40,602 nucleotides of DNA from positions 1 through 40,602 of the forward strand of contig JALQYK010000034.1 of the NCBI GenBank assembly GCA_023254115.1, given 5' to 3'. Source of the DNA: Polynucleobacter sp. (lineage in GTDB: Bacteria; Pseudomonadota; Gammaproteobacteria; Burkholderiales; Burkholderiaceae). Position numbers and translations under genes: made by a program. The notes beneath the pieces are model-generated. The model was given only the letters and a program-made list of their open reading frames with translations. It was not told where the DNA came from and searched no databases. Positions 26,577-38,841 of the stretch are shown piece after piece (positions within the stretch are counted from its first letter, which is position 1; each line of letters begins with the position of its first letter).

Positions 26577-29054
26577 TTGCGTTTCATATTGACGGCATTC
26601 ATTGCCGGGGAATCTCTTTTACTTTTTTTACCGCAGATGCCAAATGAGCGAGAGTGGTTTTGGTTACTCACATCTCTTGTATTTTGTTTGTCATTAATCG
26701 CAGTCTTGCAATTAATAAAGAGTCAAGCACTTAATAAAGTTTCTTTCTGGATTTGGGTGTACGTCATATTTGTAATCGGATTTATTTGGTCCGGGTATCT
26801 AACTTACCAAAGAATACAAAATGATTTGCCTAGTAATTTGGAAGGTGTGCCTTTATTGGTTGAGGGTGTGGTGGATGGTTTGCCAAGTCAGGGTAATCAA
26901 TCTTTACGATTTTCACTGACAGTTGAATCAGTGGTGTCTGATGATGAGTCGATTCAAATTGATTTTGGACATTTCCCCAAACGTTTATCTTTGGGTTGGT
27001 ATCCAGGTTGGCGAGGTGAAATAGTATTACCTGAGATTAGGCCAGGCCAACGTTGGCGTTTACCGGTGGTATTAAAGCGAGCTCACGGCTTAATGAATCC
27101 ACATGGATTTGATTTTGAGCGCTGGATGTTTCAGCAAAACTTGGGTGCTACAGGTTCTGTTAAGGCATATGCCAAAGGCTTGCCTAGATCGTGGCAGCCA
27201 ACACTGGTTGATCAATTTGATCTCAGCTTTACAACAATCGTTGAGTTATCAAGATGGCATCTGCGAGAGCGTATTAAAAAATCTGCGCCAGAAAATGCGC
27301 CATACGTTGGCGTATTGATTGCATTGGTGATGGGTGAGCAAAATGCAATTTCACAAAAAGACTGGCGAGTGTTCAACGCCACTGGTATTGGACATCTCAT
27401 TTCTATTTCGGGTTTGCATGTCACGATGTTGGCAGGTATGGGAGCTGCGCTAGCAAATCGCTTATGGCGCAGAAGATCACTGCCAATGATATGTCCTGCT
27501 CAAAAAATAGCAGCCTTGAGTGGCTTTGCAGTTGCTTTGATTTACACCTGGCTAGCAGGGTTTCAGATACCAGCCCAACGAACGATGTATATGGTGGGAG
27601 TAGTTGCAGTTGCGCTTTGGACTAATCGAATTACCAGGGCATTTGATATTTGGTGGTGGGCTTTATTTATTGTTTTATTCTTAGATCCTTGGGCTGCTTA
27701 TACGCCAGGATTTTGGTTATCATTTGGAGCGGTTGCAGCGATTCTATTTGCTATGCCAGGGCAGGATGGTTTATCTGAGTATGGCTATAGTCGTTCGCAA
27801 AAATGGTGGCAATCGTTTAAAGAAGCCAGTCGAGTTCAGGCAGTTGTGACGATTGCGTTATTGCCGTTGACGCTATATTGGTTCTCTCAGGTATCTGTTG
27901 TTTCACCTTTGGCGAATGCATTTGCTATCCCGCTGGTTAGTTTCATAGTTACTCCATTTGCTATGTTAGGAGCAGTACTTCCTGAGCCATTGAGTCATGC
28001 TTCATTATGGGTAGCTCATACTTGTATGGAGTTTGTTGCTTGGTTCTTGGAGCCCATGTCATCATGGTTTTGGTCTGTGGCGTATTTGCCGCAGCCAAAT
28101 TTATTTGTGATGGCGATATCTACTCTAGGAATTATTTATGCCATCCGGCCTGGTCCTCTATTGGCAAGTTACAGAGGGCGTTTATTAGGCTTGTGTTGTT
28201 GTGTGCCTCTGCTGTGGGCTAAATCCAATGATCTGACCTATGGTGATTTCAAGGTGACTGTTTTAGATATTGGTCAGGGTACTGCCGTGCTGATAGAGAC
28301 GCAAACAAAGCGTTTGTTATATGACACGGGGCCTAAAACATCACCTGAGTCTGATGCTGGAGACAGAAATATCCTGCCATTTTTGCGTGGTGAAGGCATT
28401 TCATACATTGATCGTTTGGCTATTAGTCATAAAGATACGGATCATGTGGGAGGTGCATTAAGCCTCATGAAAAACATTCAATTTGGTGATTTATTAGGAA
28501 CTCTGCCGGAGTGGCATTTTTTGCTACGGCGAGCTAAAGAGCTAGAGATGCCTGCATTGCCCTGTAGAGCTGGTCAAACTTGGTCTTGGGATGGTGTTTT
28601 ATTCAAGGTCTGGCATCCAGGTGGTGAGATGACATTTGATGCCTTGCACCATTCTGGGAAGCCAAATGCACTAAGTTGTGTCATTGAAGTGAGGAGTCAA
28701 CACTATTCTTTCTGGTTGACAGGGGATGTTGAGAAAGGTGGTGAAGCCATCATCGCCAATGAATATAAGCGTTCTGATGAATTGGCATCTATTTTGCTTA
28801 TACCGCACCATGGTAGTGCTACTTCTTCCTCTGAAATATTCTTGGACGCATTGCAGCCCAATTGGGCTGTTGCTCAGGCGGGGTATCGGAATCGTTATCG
28901 ACATCCTAACGCCAAGGTTGTGGGTAGGTATGTCGAACGAGGAATTCCGATTCTGGAAACTGTTCACACAGGTGCGCAAGTTTGGGAATTCAGGGGTAGG
29001 GAGTGGCAAAGACGCCATTGGCGAGACTTACACAGAAGGTCTTGGCATCAATAA
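26577..29054 (+). CDS. comEC: DNA internalization-related competence protein ComEC/Rec2
   Basis: The inner-membrane channel for transforming DNA. Its 825 residues comprise N-terminal membrane helices with a DUF4131-like region, the multi-helix Competence domain (about 215-490), further helices, and a C-terminal metallo-beta-lactamase-like domain (about 550-780). The last has the metal motif HKDTDH at 618-623, a TGDVE segment and an IPHHGS segment, the set expected of an active nuclease. I keep the TTG at 26577 because it gives the first membrane helix (RFILTAFIAGESLLLFLP); the next in-frame ATG, 20 codons later, would remove it. The gene is intact, so DNA uptake is plausible. It lies 27 bp upstream of the ATP-grasp gene. 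Confidence 0.93.
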   Translation: MRFILTAFIAGESLLLFLPQMPNEREWFWLLTSLVFCLSLIAVLQLIKSQALNKVSFWIWVYVIFVIGFIWSGYLTYQRIQNDLPSNLEGVPLLVEGVVDGLPSQGNQSLRFSLTVESVVSDDESIQIDFGHFPKRLSLGWYPGWRGEIVLPEIRPGQRWRLPVVLKRAHGLMNPHGFDFERWMFQQNLGATGSVKAYAKGLPRSWQPTLVDQFDLSFTTIVELSRWHLRERIKKSAPENAPYVGVLIALVMGEQNAISQKDWRVFNATGIGHLISISGLHVTMLAGMGAALANRLWRRRSLPMICPAQKIAALSGFAVALIYTWLAGFQIPAQRTMYMVGVVAVALWTNRITRAFDIWWWALFIVLFLDPWAAYTPGFWLSFGAVAAILFAMPGQDGLSEYGYSRSQKWWQSFKEASRVQAVVTIALLPLTLYWFSQVSVVSPLANAFAIPLVSFIVTPFAMLGAVLPEPLSHASLWVAHTCMEFVAWFLEPMSSWFWSVAYLPQPNLFVMAISTLGIIYAIRPGPLLASYRGRLLGLCCCVPLLWAKSNDLTYGDFKVTVLDIGQGTAVLIETQTKRLLYDTGPKTSPESDAGDRNILPFLRGEGISYIDRLAISHKDTDHVGGALSLMKNIQFGDLLGTLPEWHFLLRRAKELEMPALPCRAGQTWSWDGVLFKVWHPGGEMTFDALHHSGKPNALSCVIEVRSQHYSFWLTGDVEKGGEAIIANEYKRSDELASILLIPHHGSATSSSEIFLDALQPNWAVAQAGYRNRYRHPNAKVVGRYVERGIPILETVHTGAQVWEFRGREWQRRHWRDLHRRSWHQ

Positions 29055-29081
29055 CTATATTAATAGCTGCGGGAGTAATGC

Positions 29082-30545
29082 ATGATGGTCATGGAGCGTA
29101 AATTACCATTTGATGAGATGGCTTTAGATGATCTTGAGAGAGATTTTAAAAACTCAACATTGGCTCGCCCACATTACAAACAATTCTCTCAATGGTTGAG
29201 TCAACAGGGTGATCAGTACCTAAGCGCCAGACGTGAAGAGGCCGACCTAATGTTCCGCCGAGTGGGTATCACGTTTGCGGTGTATGGCGAAAGTGGTGGT
29301 ACGGAGAGAACCATTCCATTTGATATTGTCCCTAGAATTTTTCCTGCCTCAGAGTGGGGTCGCCTCGAAACGGGTTTGCGTCAGCGAGTTACTGCTTTAA
29401 ATATGTTTTTACATGACGTTTATCACGAACAGCATATCCTCAAAGCTGGTGTGATTGCTAAAGAGCAGGTGATTAATAACGCTCAATTTAGACCTGAAAT
29501 GGTTGGTGTAGATGTGCCAATGAATATTTATGCCCATATTGCAGGTATAGATATTGTCCGAGCAACTCATGGCGAAAATACAGGCGAATTCTTTGTTCTT
29601 GAAGATAACTTGCGAGTGCCATCCGGGGTTTCCTATATGTTAGAAAACCGCAAGATGATGATGCGCCTTTTTCCTGAGTTATTTGCGCAACATCGAGTGG
29701 CTCCTGTTGCTCATTACCCAGACTTACTGCTAGATACATTGCGTCAAGCAGCGCCAAATATGCATGCCAATCCAACCGTAGTTGTGTTAACCCCTGGTAT
29801 GTACAACTCCGCTTACTTTGAGCATGCTTTTTTAGCGCAACAGATGGGGGTTGAATTGGTTGAAGGTAAAGATCTGTTTGTGCAAAAAGATGTTGTCTAT
29901 ATGAGAACGACTCAAGGTGCCAAAAGGGTAGATGTGATTTATCGACGAGTCGATGATGATTTCTTAGATCCTGAGGTTTTTAGGTCTGATTCAGCATTAG
30001 GTGCTGCCGGTTTACTGAGAGCTTATAAGGCTGGTAATGTGGCCATCTGTAATGCCATAGGCACGGGGGTCGCAGACGATAAGTCAATCTATCCATATGT
30101 CCCAGACATGATTCGCTTTTATTTGGATGAAGAGCCATTAATTTCAAACGTTCCAACATACATGTGTCGCAAACCAGATGATTTGAAGTATGTGTTGGAC
30201 AACATGGCTGATTTAGTTGTGAAGGAGGTTCATGGTGCTGGTGGTTATGGCATGTTAGTTGGGCCGGCTTCCACTAAGGCAGAAGTGGCTGAATTTAAGG
30301 AAAAAGTAAAAGCTCATCCGGAAGGCTATATCGCACAGCCTACTTTGGCTTTATCGACATGTCCAACATATGTTGATTCTGGTATTGCACCTCGCCACAT
30401 TGACTTACGACCGTTTGTTTTATCAGGAAAAGAAGTGCGGATGGCGCCTGGCGGTTTGACTAGGGTTGCTTTGAAGGAAGGCTCTTTGGTGGTTAATTCA
30501 TCACAAGGTGGTGGCACCAAAGACACTTGGGTTTTAGAGCACTAA
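29082..30545 (+). CDS. Circularly permuted ATP-grasp family protein (predicted peptide ligase)
   Basis: A 487-residue protein of the DUF404/DUF407 circularly permuted ATP-grasp type, predicted to use ATP to join a carboxylate to an amine. Visible features are FVLEDNLRVPSGVSYMLENR (about 171-191), a glycine-rich loop GAGGYGMLVGP (about 385-396), HIDLRPFVLSG, and a C-terminal NSSQGGGTKDTWVL that ends the protein, as in family members. GGGAG lies 6-9 bp before the ATG pair at 29082/29085. It is followed by the alpha-E gene (21 bp) and Anbu, a neighbourhood described by comparative genomics as a possible peptide-synthesis and modification system. The substrate is unknown. Confidence 0.88.
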   Translation: MMVMERKLPFDEMALDDLERDFKNSTLARPHYKQFSQWLSQQGDQYLSARREEADLMFRRVGITFAVYGESGGTERTIPFDIVPRIFPASEWGRLETGLRQRVTALNMFLHDVYHEQHILKAGVIAKEQVINNAQFRPEMVGVDVPMNIYAHIAGIDIVRATHGENTGEFFVLEDNLRVPSGVSYMLENRKMMMRLFPELFAQHRVAPVAHYPDLLLDTLRQAAPNMHANPTVVVLTPGMYNSAYFEHAFLAQQMGVELVEGKDLFVQKDVVYMRTTQGAKRVDVIYRRVDDDFLDPEVFRSDSALGAAGLLRAYKAGNVAICNAIGTGVADDKSIYPYVPDMIRFYLDEEPLISNVPTYMCRKPDDLKYVLDNMADLVVKEVHGAGGYGMLVGPASTKAEVAEFKEKVKAHPEGYIAQPTLALSTCPTYVDSGIAPRHIDLRPFVLSGKEVRMAPGGLTRVALKEGSLVVNSSQGGGTKDTWVLEH

Positions 30546-30566
30546 TAAATATAAGGAGATATCAAC

Positions 30567-31526
30567 ATGTTATCTAGAACAGCAGACCACCTATATTGGA
30601 TGTCTCGTTACACAGAACGAGCAGAGAATACAGCTCGTATGTTGGATGTTAATTATCAAATGTCTTTGTTGCCACAATCTGCGGAAGTGGCGGAACAGGC
30701 ATGGAGATCTTTGTTAGAGATTTCAGAATTAACTGCTGCATTTGACGCAAGCTATGTCTTGATGTCGCCAAGAGATGTGATTCATTTCATGGTAAGTGAT
30801 ATGAATAATCCATCCTCCATCATGCGTTGCTTGCAGGCTGCTAGAGAAAATGCAAGAGCTGTGAGAGGGTCGATGACTACCGAGTTATGGGAAACCATCA
30901 ATACGACTTGGTTGGAAGCGCAGAAAAAAATGCGTGATGGTATGTTGGATAGTGCCCCATCAGAATTTTTTGAGTGGGTGAAGTTCCGTTCACACCAGAC
31001 TCGTGGCGTTCAACATGGGACGATGGTGCGTGATGAGGTGTTTCACTTCATTCGCTTGGGGACCTTCTTGGAGAGAGCAGACAACACAGCACGTTTATTG
31101 GATGTTAAATCGCTAACTGCGGAAAATATGCGTGAGCAGGGGCATGATTCAGTAGATGATTTTTACTACTGGGCAGCTATTTTGCGCTCTGTGTCGGCGT
31201 TCGAAATTTATCGCAAGGTATATCGTGATGTGATTACTCCAGAACGCGTAGCTGATTTATTGATTCTTAGATCAGATATGCCAAGGTCTTTGTCTGCATG
31301 CGTAGGCGAGGTTGTGGAATTGCTTGGCAAAATTAAAAATTCCCAATCAAGTAAAACAATCACACAAGCCAGAAACCTATTGGCTCAATTACGTGATGCA
31401 CATATTGGAGAAATTTTGGACCAAGGGTTACATGCCTTCTTAACGGATTTTTTATCAAGGATTAATGACGTTGGTAGTGGTATTAGTCGCGACTTTTTGT
31501 TGCCCATGGAAGAGATGGCTGCATAA
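30567..31526 (+). CDS. Alpha-E domain protein (DUF403)
   Basis: A 319-residue, almost wholly helical protein of the alpha-E family. Its start MLSRTADHLYWMSRYTERAE is characteristic. A 13-residue block is present twice: TERAENTARMLDV (16-28) and LERADNTARLLDV (168-180), suggesting an internal duplication of a helical unit, each with a conserved E-R-A-[ED]-N-T-A-R core. No catalytic function is established. It may be a partner or carrier for the upstream ATP-grasp protein, with which it is normally paired. A strong ribosome site AAGGAG precedes the ATG. Confidence 0.88.
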   Translation: MLSRTADHLYWMSRYTERAENTARMLDVNYQMSLLPQSAEVAEQAWRSLLEISELTAAFDASYVLMSPRDVIHFMVSDMNNPSSIMRCLQAARENARAVRGSMTTELWETINTTWLEAQKKMRDGMLDSAPSEFFEWVKFRSHQTRGVQHGTMVRDEVFHFIRLGTFLERADNTARLLDVKSLTAENMREQGHDSVDDFYYWAAILRSVSAFEIYRKVYRDVITPERVADLLILRSDMPRSLSACVGEVVELLGKIKNSQSSKTITQARNLLAQLRDAHIGEILDQGLHAFLTDFLSRINDVGSGISRDFLLPMEEMAA

Positions 31527-31576
31527 ATTTACGCTCATTAGCTCTTCCACCAGTTCAAAATTGAAAGTGTAGTTTC

Positions 31577-32296
31577 ATGACTTATTGCGTTGCTGTACGT
31601 TTGGATCAGGGGTTAGTTTTTTTATCAGATAGTCGTACAAATGCTGGGGTTGATGCCGTATCCAATTTCAGAAAGATGGCTATTTTTAAGAAGGATGGTG
31701 AGCGTTTGATGGTGTTGATGTCGGCAGGTAATTTAGCCATTACTCAGGCTGTCAGACATTACTTAAATCATCCGGATCCAGATGGTCCAAGCATATGGAA
31801 TGCGCCTACTCTGTTTGAGGCGGCTCAGGTAGTTGGAGACATTGTTAGAAAAGTAAGAGATCGAGATGCCGAGGAATTAAAAAAATCAGGCATTGACTTC
31901 AATATCCATCTAATATTTGGCGGCCAAATTAAAGGGCAGGCTCCTTCAATTTTTCAGGTATATGCAGCAGGTAACTTCATTGAGGCGACTATTGAAACGC
32001 CATATTTTCAGATTGGTGAAGCCAAATATGGCAAACCAATTTTGGATAGAGTCATTACTCAAGCTACACCATTAAAGGAGGCAGCCAAGTGTGCTCTTAT
32101 TTCTATGGATTCAACAATTAAATCAAACATCTCAGTTGGGTTGCCGCTAGATTTGTTGATTTATCCAAAAGATGATTTGAAAACTGATCACCTATTGGTA
32201 ATTGATGAAAAAAATGAATATTTCAAGATGATTCACGAAACTTGGGGGAAAAGGTTGCGCCAAGTTTTCTCTGAAATTGAAGATCCAGTCTGGTAA
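31577..32296 (+). CDS. Anbu, proteasome-like peptidase (bacterial proteasome homologue)
   Basis: A 239-residue Ntn-hydrolase related to HslV and proteasome beta subunits. The sequence opens MTYCVAVRLDQGLVFLSDSR. Removal of Met would expose Thr2 as the N-terminal nucleophile, with D18 (in SDSRTNAG) and K33 (in FRKMAIF) at the positions of proteasome Asp17 and Lys33. There is no propeptide. It lies 50 bp after the alpha-E gene. HslV would be shorter (about 175 residues) and paired with hslU, which is absent here. Anbu genes typically lie with ATP-grasp, alpha-E and a transglutaminase-like gene; the last is missing from this set. Cellular substrates are unknown. Confidence 0.88.
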   Translation: MTYCVAVRLDQGLVFLSDSRTNAGVDAVSNFRKMAIFKKDGERLMVLMSAGNLAITQAVRHYLNHPDPDGPSIWNAPTLFEAAQVVGDIVRKVRDRDAEELKKSGIDFNIHLIFGGQIKGQAPSIFQVYAAGNFIEATIETPYFQIGEAKYGKPILDRVITQATPLKEAAKCALISMDSTIKSNISVGLPLDLLIYPKDDLKTDHLLVIDEKNEYFKMIHETWGKRLRQVFSEIEDPVW

Positions 32297-32334
32297 AGGG
32301 TTTCTAGCCTGATATTTTCAGCAAAGTTGTTTTT

Positions 32335-32364
32335 TTGAGCATTCTTTTTGGGTATCGGTATAAT
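32335..32364 (+). promoter_or_regulatory. Probable sigma-70 promoter of pyrG
   Basis: TTGAGC (32335-32340) and a perfect TATAAT (32359-32364) are 18 bp apart, 27 bp before the pyrG ATG. The -10 is framed by a GGGTA ... TACCC inverted pair (32350-32354 and 32372-32376). Transcription would start near 32371. Confidence 0.65.
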
Positions 32365-32381
32365 TGCGTATTACCCACTAA

Positions 32382-34040
<1,659 letters not shown>

Positions 34041-34068
34041 CCTGTTAATCAGAGTTAGGGAATTAGCC

Positions 34069-36230
<2,162 letters not shown>

Positions 36231-36269
36231 TTTGTAGATTATCTTAAGAGATAGATAAGAGAGCCTATT

Positions 36270-36581
36270 ATGCGTATTGTTGTTTACGGCATGTTGGCTC
36301 TCTTAGTCATTATCCAGTACCCACTTTGGCTAGGTAAGGGTGGGTGGTTGAGGGTCTATGAGTTAGATCGTCAAGTTTCCAAACAAATGGAAAAGAATGA
36401 TGCGTTAGCTGCTCGTAACGCTAAATTGGCTGGTGAAGTGAAGGATCTTAAAGACGGTACTAAGGCAATTGAAGAGCGTGCTCGTGCTGAACATGGCATG
36501 AGCAAAGAGGGAGAGATCTTTGTCCAGGTTGTCCCTAGCAAAAAGCCTTCAGCTGACGAAGCAAATTCACAAAAGAAATAA
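36270..36581 (+). CDS. ftsB: Cell division protein FtsB
   Basis: A small bitopic septal protein that joins FtsL and FtsQ. At 103 residues it has a short cytoplasmic start, one membrane helix (about 4-20, [17 protein letters not shown]), a WLGKGGW-type junction, then a periplasmic coiled coil (about 30-70). The [16 protein letters not shown] stretch is typical of FtsB/DivIC. The polar Lys/Ser tail is unremarkable. It is preceded by eno, as in E. coli, and its stop is 7 bp from the convergent hslO stop. Confidence 0.92.
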   Translation: MRIVVYGMLALLVIIQYPLWLGKGGWLRVYELDRQVSKQMEKNDALAARNAKLAGEVKDLKDGTKAIEERARAEHGMSKEGEIFVQVVPSKKPSADEANSQKK

Positions 36582-36588
36582 ATTTACA

Positions 36589-37569
36589 TCAGTGCTTTGA
36601 ATTTGGCGCCTGTTTGATGGCGTCAATAATTGTTGGACTTGCAAAAATTTGTTTGCAATCAACAGCATCAAATATGTAAATTTGACCGCAAAAATCACAG
36701 TTGGTTTCAACATTAGATTTTTCTTCTAATATGCTGTTGATTTCATCTTCACCTAACATCTTCAGCATATCTGCAACTTTAATTCTTGAGCAACGGCAAC
36801 CAAATTGAATCGGTCTTTGATCAAAGCTTCTGACGCCGTGATGCGAGGACTCCTCTAAATAGAGTCTTTTCATGAGGACCTTGGGTTCAAGATTAAGTAA
36901 TTCTTCATTAGTAACGGTATCGGACAGCATTTGAAGTCTTGACCAACCCTCTGCGGCCACCTCATCATCCATCTTCAGTTGGCCGCCCATGTTGGGAAGT
37001 TTTTGTAAGAGTAATCCGCCGCAAGATTCTTCATCACTGGCTAACCAAAGACGTGTTTCAAGCTGCTCAGAATCCCTCATATAAATAGTGATTGCCTCGG
37101 CAATACTTTGTACTGGCTTGCCATCATCACTTAAGGCAACAATACCTTGGTAAGGATTTTGTCCGGGTTGTCGATCTGCTGGATCGAGGGTGATAACAAG
37201 CCTACCTTTACCATCAGGGTTAATTAGGTCTGATAAACCGGCATTTTCTGCCAAATTAGATAAATCAATATCTTCATTCATTTTGGCAGTGGCTCTGATC
37301 ACTAAGTGCTCATTGCACTCTAGTACCAACAAGCGGATAGCACCGTTACCTTGTGCTTGAATAATCATGCTGCCATTGAATTTCAATGTTCCACAGAGTA
37401 ATACGCCTGCAGCCACTAAGTCTCCCAGGAGCTTTTTAACTGCTGGTGGGTAGTCTTTGCGAGCCAAAATAGCTTGCCAGGAGTCCCTGATATTGACGAT
37501 TTCACCTCTTACTGGAGCGCCGTCAAAAACAAAAACTTGAAGAGAATCTAAAGCATTTTTTTCTGTCAT
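36589..37569 (-). CDS. hslO: Redox-regulated chaperone Hsp33
   Basis: A holdase activated by oxidation and unfolding. The zinc-binding redox switch has C258 and C260 (FGCRCS) and C291 and C294 (TNCDFCG), the family CxC-x(27-32)-CxxC pattern. The N-terminal domain (about 10-200) binds clients. The 326 residues exceed the roughly 290 of E. coli, mostly through loops and both ends. The start is 36 bp from the divergent transporter gene. A TACAAT only 7 bp before the ATG (minus strand, 37582-37577) could make the transcript nearly leaderless, but no good -35 is visible. Confidence 0.95.
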   Translation of the reverse strand: MTEKNALDSLQVFVFDGAPVRGEIVNIRDSWQAILARKDYPPAVKKLLGDLVAAGVLLCGTLKFNGSMIIQAQGNGAIRLLVLECNEHLVIRATAKMNEDIDLSNLAENAGLSDLINPDGKGRLVITLDPADRQPGQNPYQGIVALSDDGKPVQSIAEAITIYMRDSEQLETRLWLASDEESCGGLLLQKLPNMGGQLKMDDEVAAEGWSRLQMLSDTVTNEELLNLEPKVLMKRLYLEESSHHGVRSFDQRPIQFGCRCSRIKVADMLKMLGEDEINSILEEKSNVETNCDFCGQIYIFDAVDCKQIFASPTIIDAIKQAPNSKH

Positions 37570-37605
37570 AACGTATATTGTAAAAACTTTATGAAATGAC
37601 CTGTT

Positions 37606-38817
37606 GTGTTTTCAAATAAACATCCATTTTTAACCGCTTTTTCACTCGCTTTAGGCTCAGCCATTGCGCTTGGTTTAGCGCGTTTTTCATATGGGCTTTT
37701 GTTGCCTGTGATGAAAGAAGACCTAGATTGGTCTTATCTAGTAGCTGGAACTATGAATACAGCTAATGCCTTGGGTTACTTTTTGGGGGCATTAAGTTCT
37801 CCAATGATCATGCGGAAAATGTCTGTGCATCGGTTTTTTATTGTGGCATCGATCATCACTGGGTTTTTTTTGTATTTTTCAGGTGCTACTGATAACACCA
37901 GCCTATTGTTTGTGTTGCGCGTGATTGCAGGTGTATCTAGTGCTTGGGTATTTGTTGCTGGTGGTGTCCTAGTGTCTCAGTTGGGTACGATTCATTCAAG
38001 CCGTTCTGGTTTTTTATTAGGTATTTACTACGGCGGTCCAGGTTTAGGCATTTTTATATCAACATTAGCCGTGCCATTTTTCGTTGAATGGGGTATTCGA
38101 GCTCAGTGGGAACACTCGTGGCAGTTGGCTTGGTATGCCTTGGGTATTTTATGCATTGCTCTTACAGTAGTATTGATTAGGCCGGTAACATCAATTCCTG
38201 CAATCCCTCCTAAACCAATGGGGCATTCAGGCACACCATTACAAACTTATGTCCCCGTGCTAGCAGCTTATTTCATGTTTGGTGTTGGTTATATCGGTTA
38301 TATGACATTTGTGATTGCTTTACTTAAGCAGCTTGGATTGCCAGCGGGAACCATTAATGTTTTTTATGCTGTTTTGGGCTTGTCTGTGATGGCGTCATCA
38401 CGGCTTTGGGCTCAGATGCTCGATCACTATAAAGGTGGTCAATCGTTAGCAATTTTAAATACTTTATTAGGGTTCGCATCCTTAATTCCGGCTCTGATGG
38501 CGATTTACGATGTGACATTAAATACATTGGCAATAGCGGGTATTTTTATTTCTGGAATCATGTTTGGTTGTGTCTTTTTATCTGCTGTTGCATCAACTAC
38601 TGCATTTGTGAAACACAATATGCCTCCAGCTGATTGGGTCGGGGGCATTACTGCATTCACAAGTATTTTTGCGGCCGGGCAAATTGTTGGACCAACTATT
38701 GCGGGATGGATTTCAGATGGTAAGGGTGGTTTAGCCAGCGGTTTGTTATTTTCAGGATTAGCACTTTTATTGGGTGGATTATTGGCAACCAAGCAGAAGC
38801 CATTACTCAAAAAATAA
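37606..38817 (+). CDS. MFS transporter, YbfB/YjiJ family
   Basis: A 403-residue inner-membrane protein with about 12 hydrophobic segments. The first helix pair contains ALGLARFSYGLLLPVM (21-36), the mark of the YbfB/YjiJ group, whose substrates are largely unknown. The first half ends near a GHSGTPLQ loop (about 206-213). The only plausible in-frame start is GTG 37606, since upstream ATG 37591 runs into a stop at once. It has no strong ribosome site. It is divergent from hslO and followed by gltX after 24 bp. Confidence 0.85.
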   Translation: MFSNKHPFLTAFSLALGSAIALGLARFSYGLLLPVMKEDLDWSYLVAGTMNTANALGYFLGALSSPMIMRKMSVHRFFIVASIITGFFLYFSGATDNTSLLFVLRVIAGVSSAWVFVAGGVLVSQLGTIHSSRSGFLLGIYYGGPGLGIFISTLAVPFFVEWGIRAQWEHSWQLAWYALGILCIALTVVLIRPVTSIPAIPPKPMGHSGTPLQTYVPVLAAYFMFGVGYIGYMTFVIALLKQLGLPAGTINVFYAVLGLSVMASSRLWAQMLDHYKGGQSLAILNTLLGFASLIPALMAIYDVTLNTLAIAGIFISGIMFGCVFLSAVASTTAFVKHNMPPADWVGGITAFTSIFAAGQIVGPTIAGWISDGKGGLASGLLFSGLALLLGGLLATKQKPLLKK

Positions 38818-38841
38818 GCTCTGAATCTTGTCAATGAGATA

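Noticed and set aside
28671..29018. A 115-codon open frame opposite the 3' end of comEC
   Set aside because: It lies entirely within the well-supported comEC nuclease domain and shows no recognisable motif.
28726..29085. A 119-codon plus-strand frame overlapping the end of comEC
   Set aside because: It is in another frame of comEC, has no ribosome site, and its product is low-complexity in character.
32297..32336. Possible terminator after the Anbu gene
   Set aside because: A T-run follows, but the only stem (CTGA/TCAG) is 4 bp and too weak to call.
38505..38834. A 109-codon open frame opposite the 3' end of the second MFS gene
   Set aside because: Its Pro/Asn/Ala-rich product is the usual shadow of a hydrophobic membrane-protein gene.
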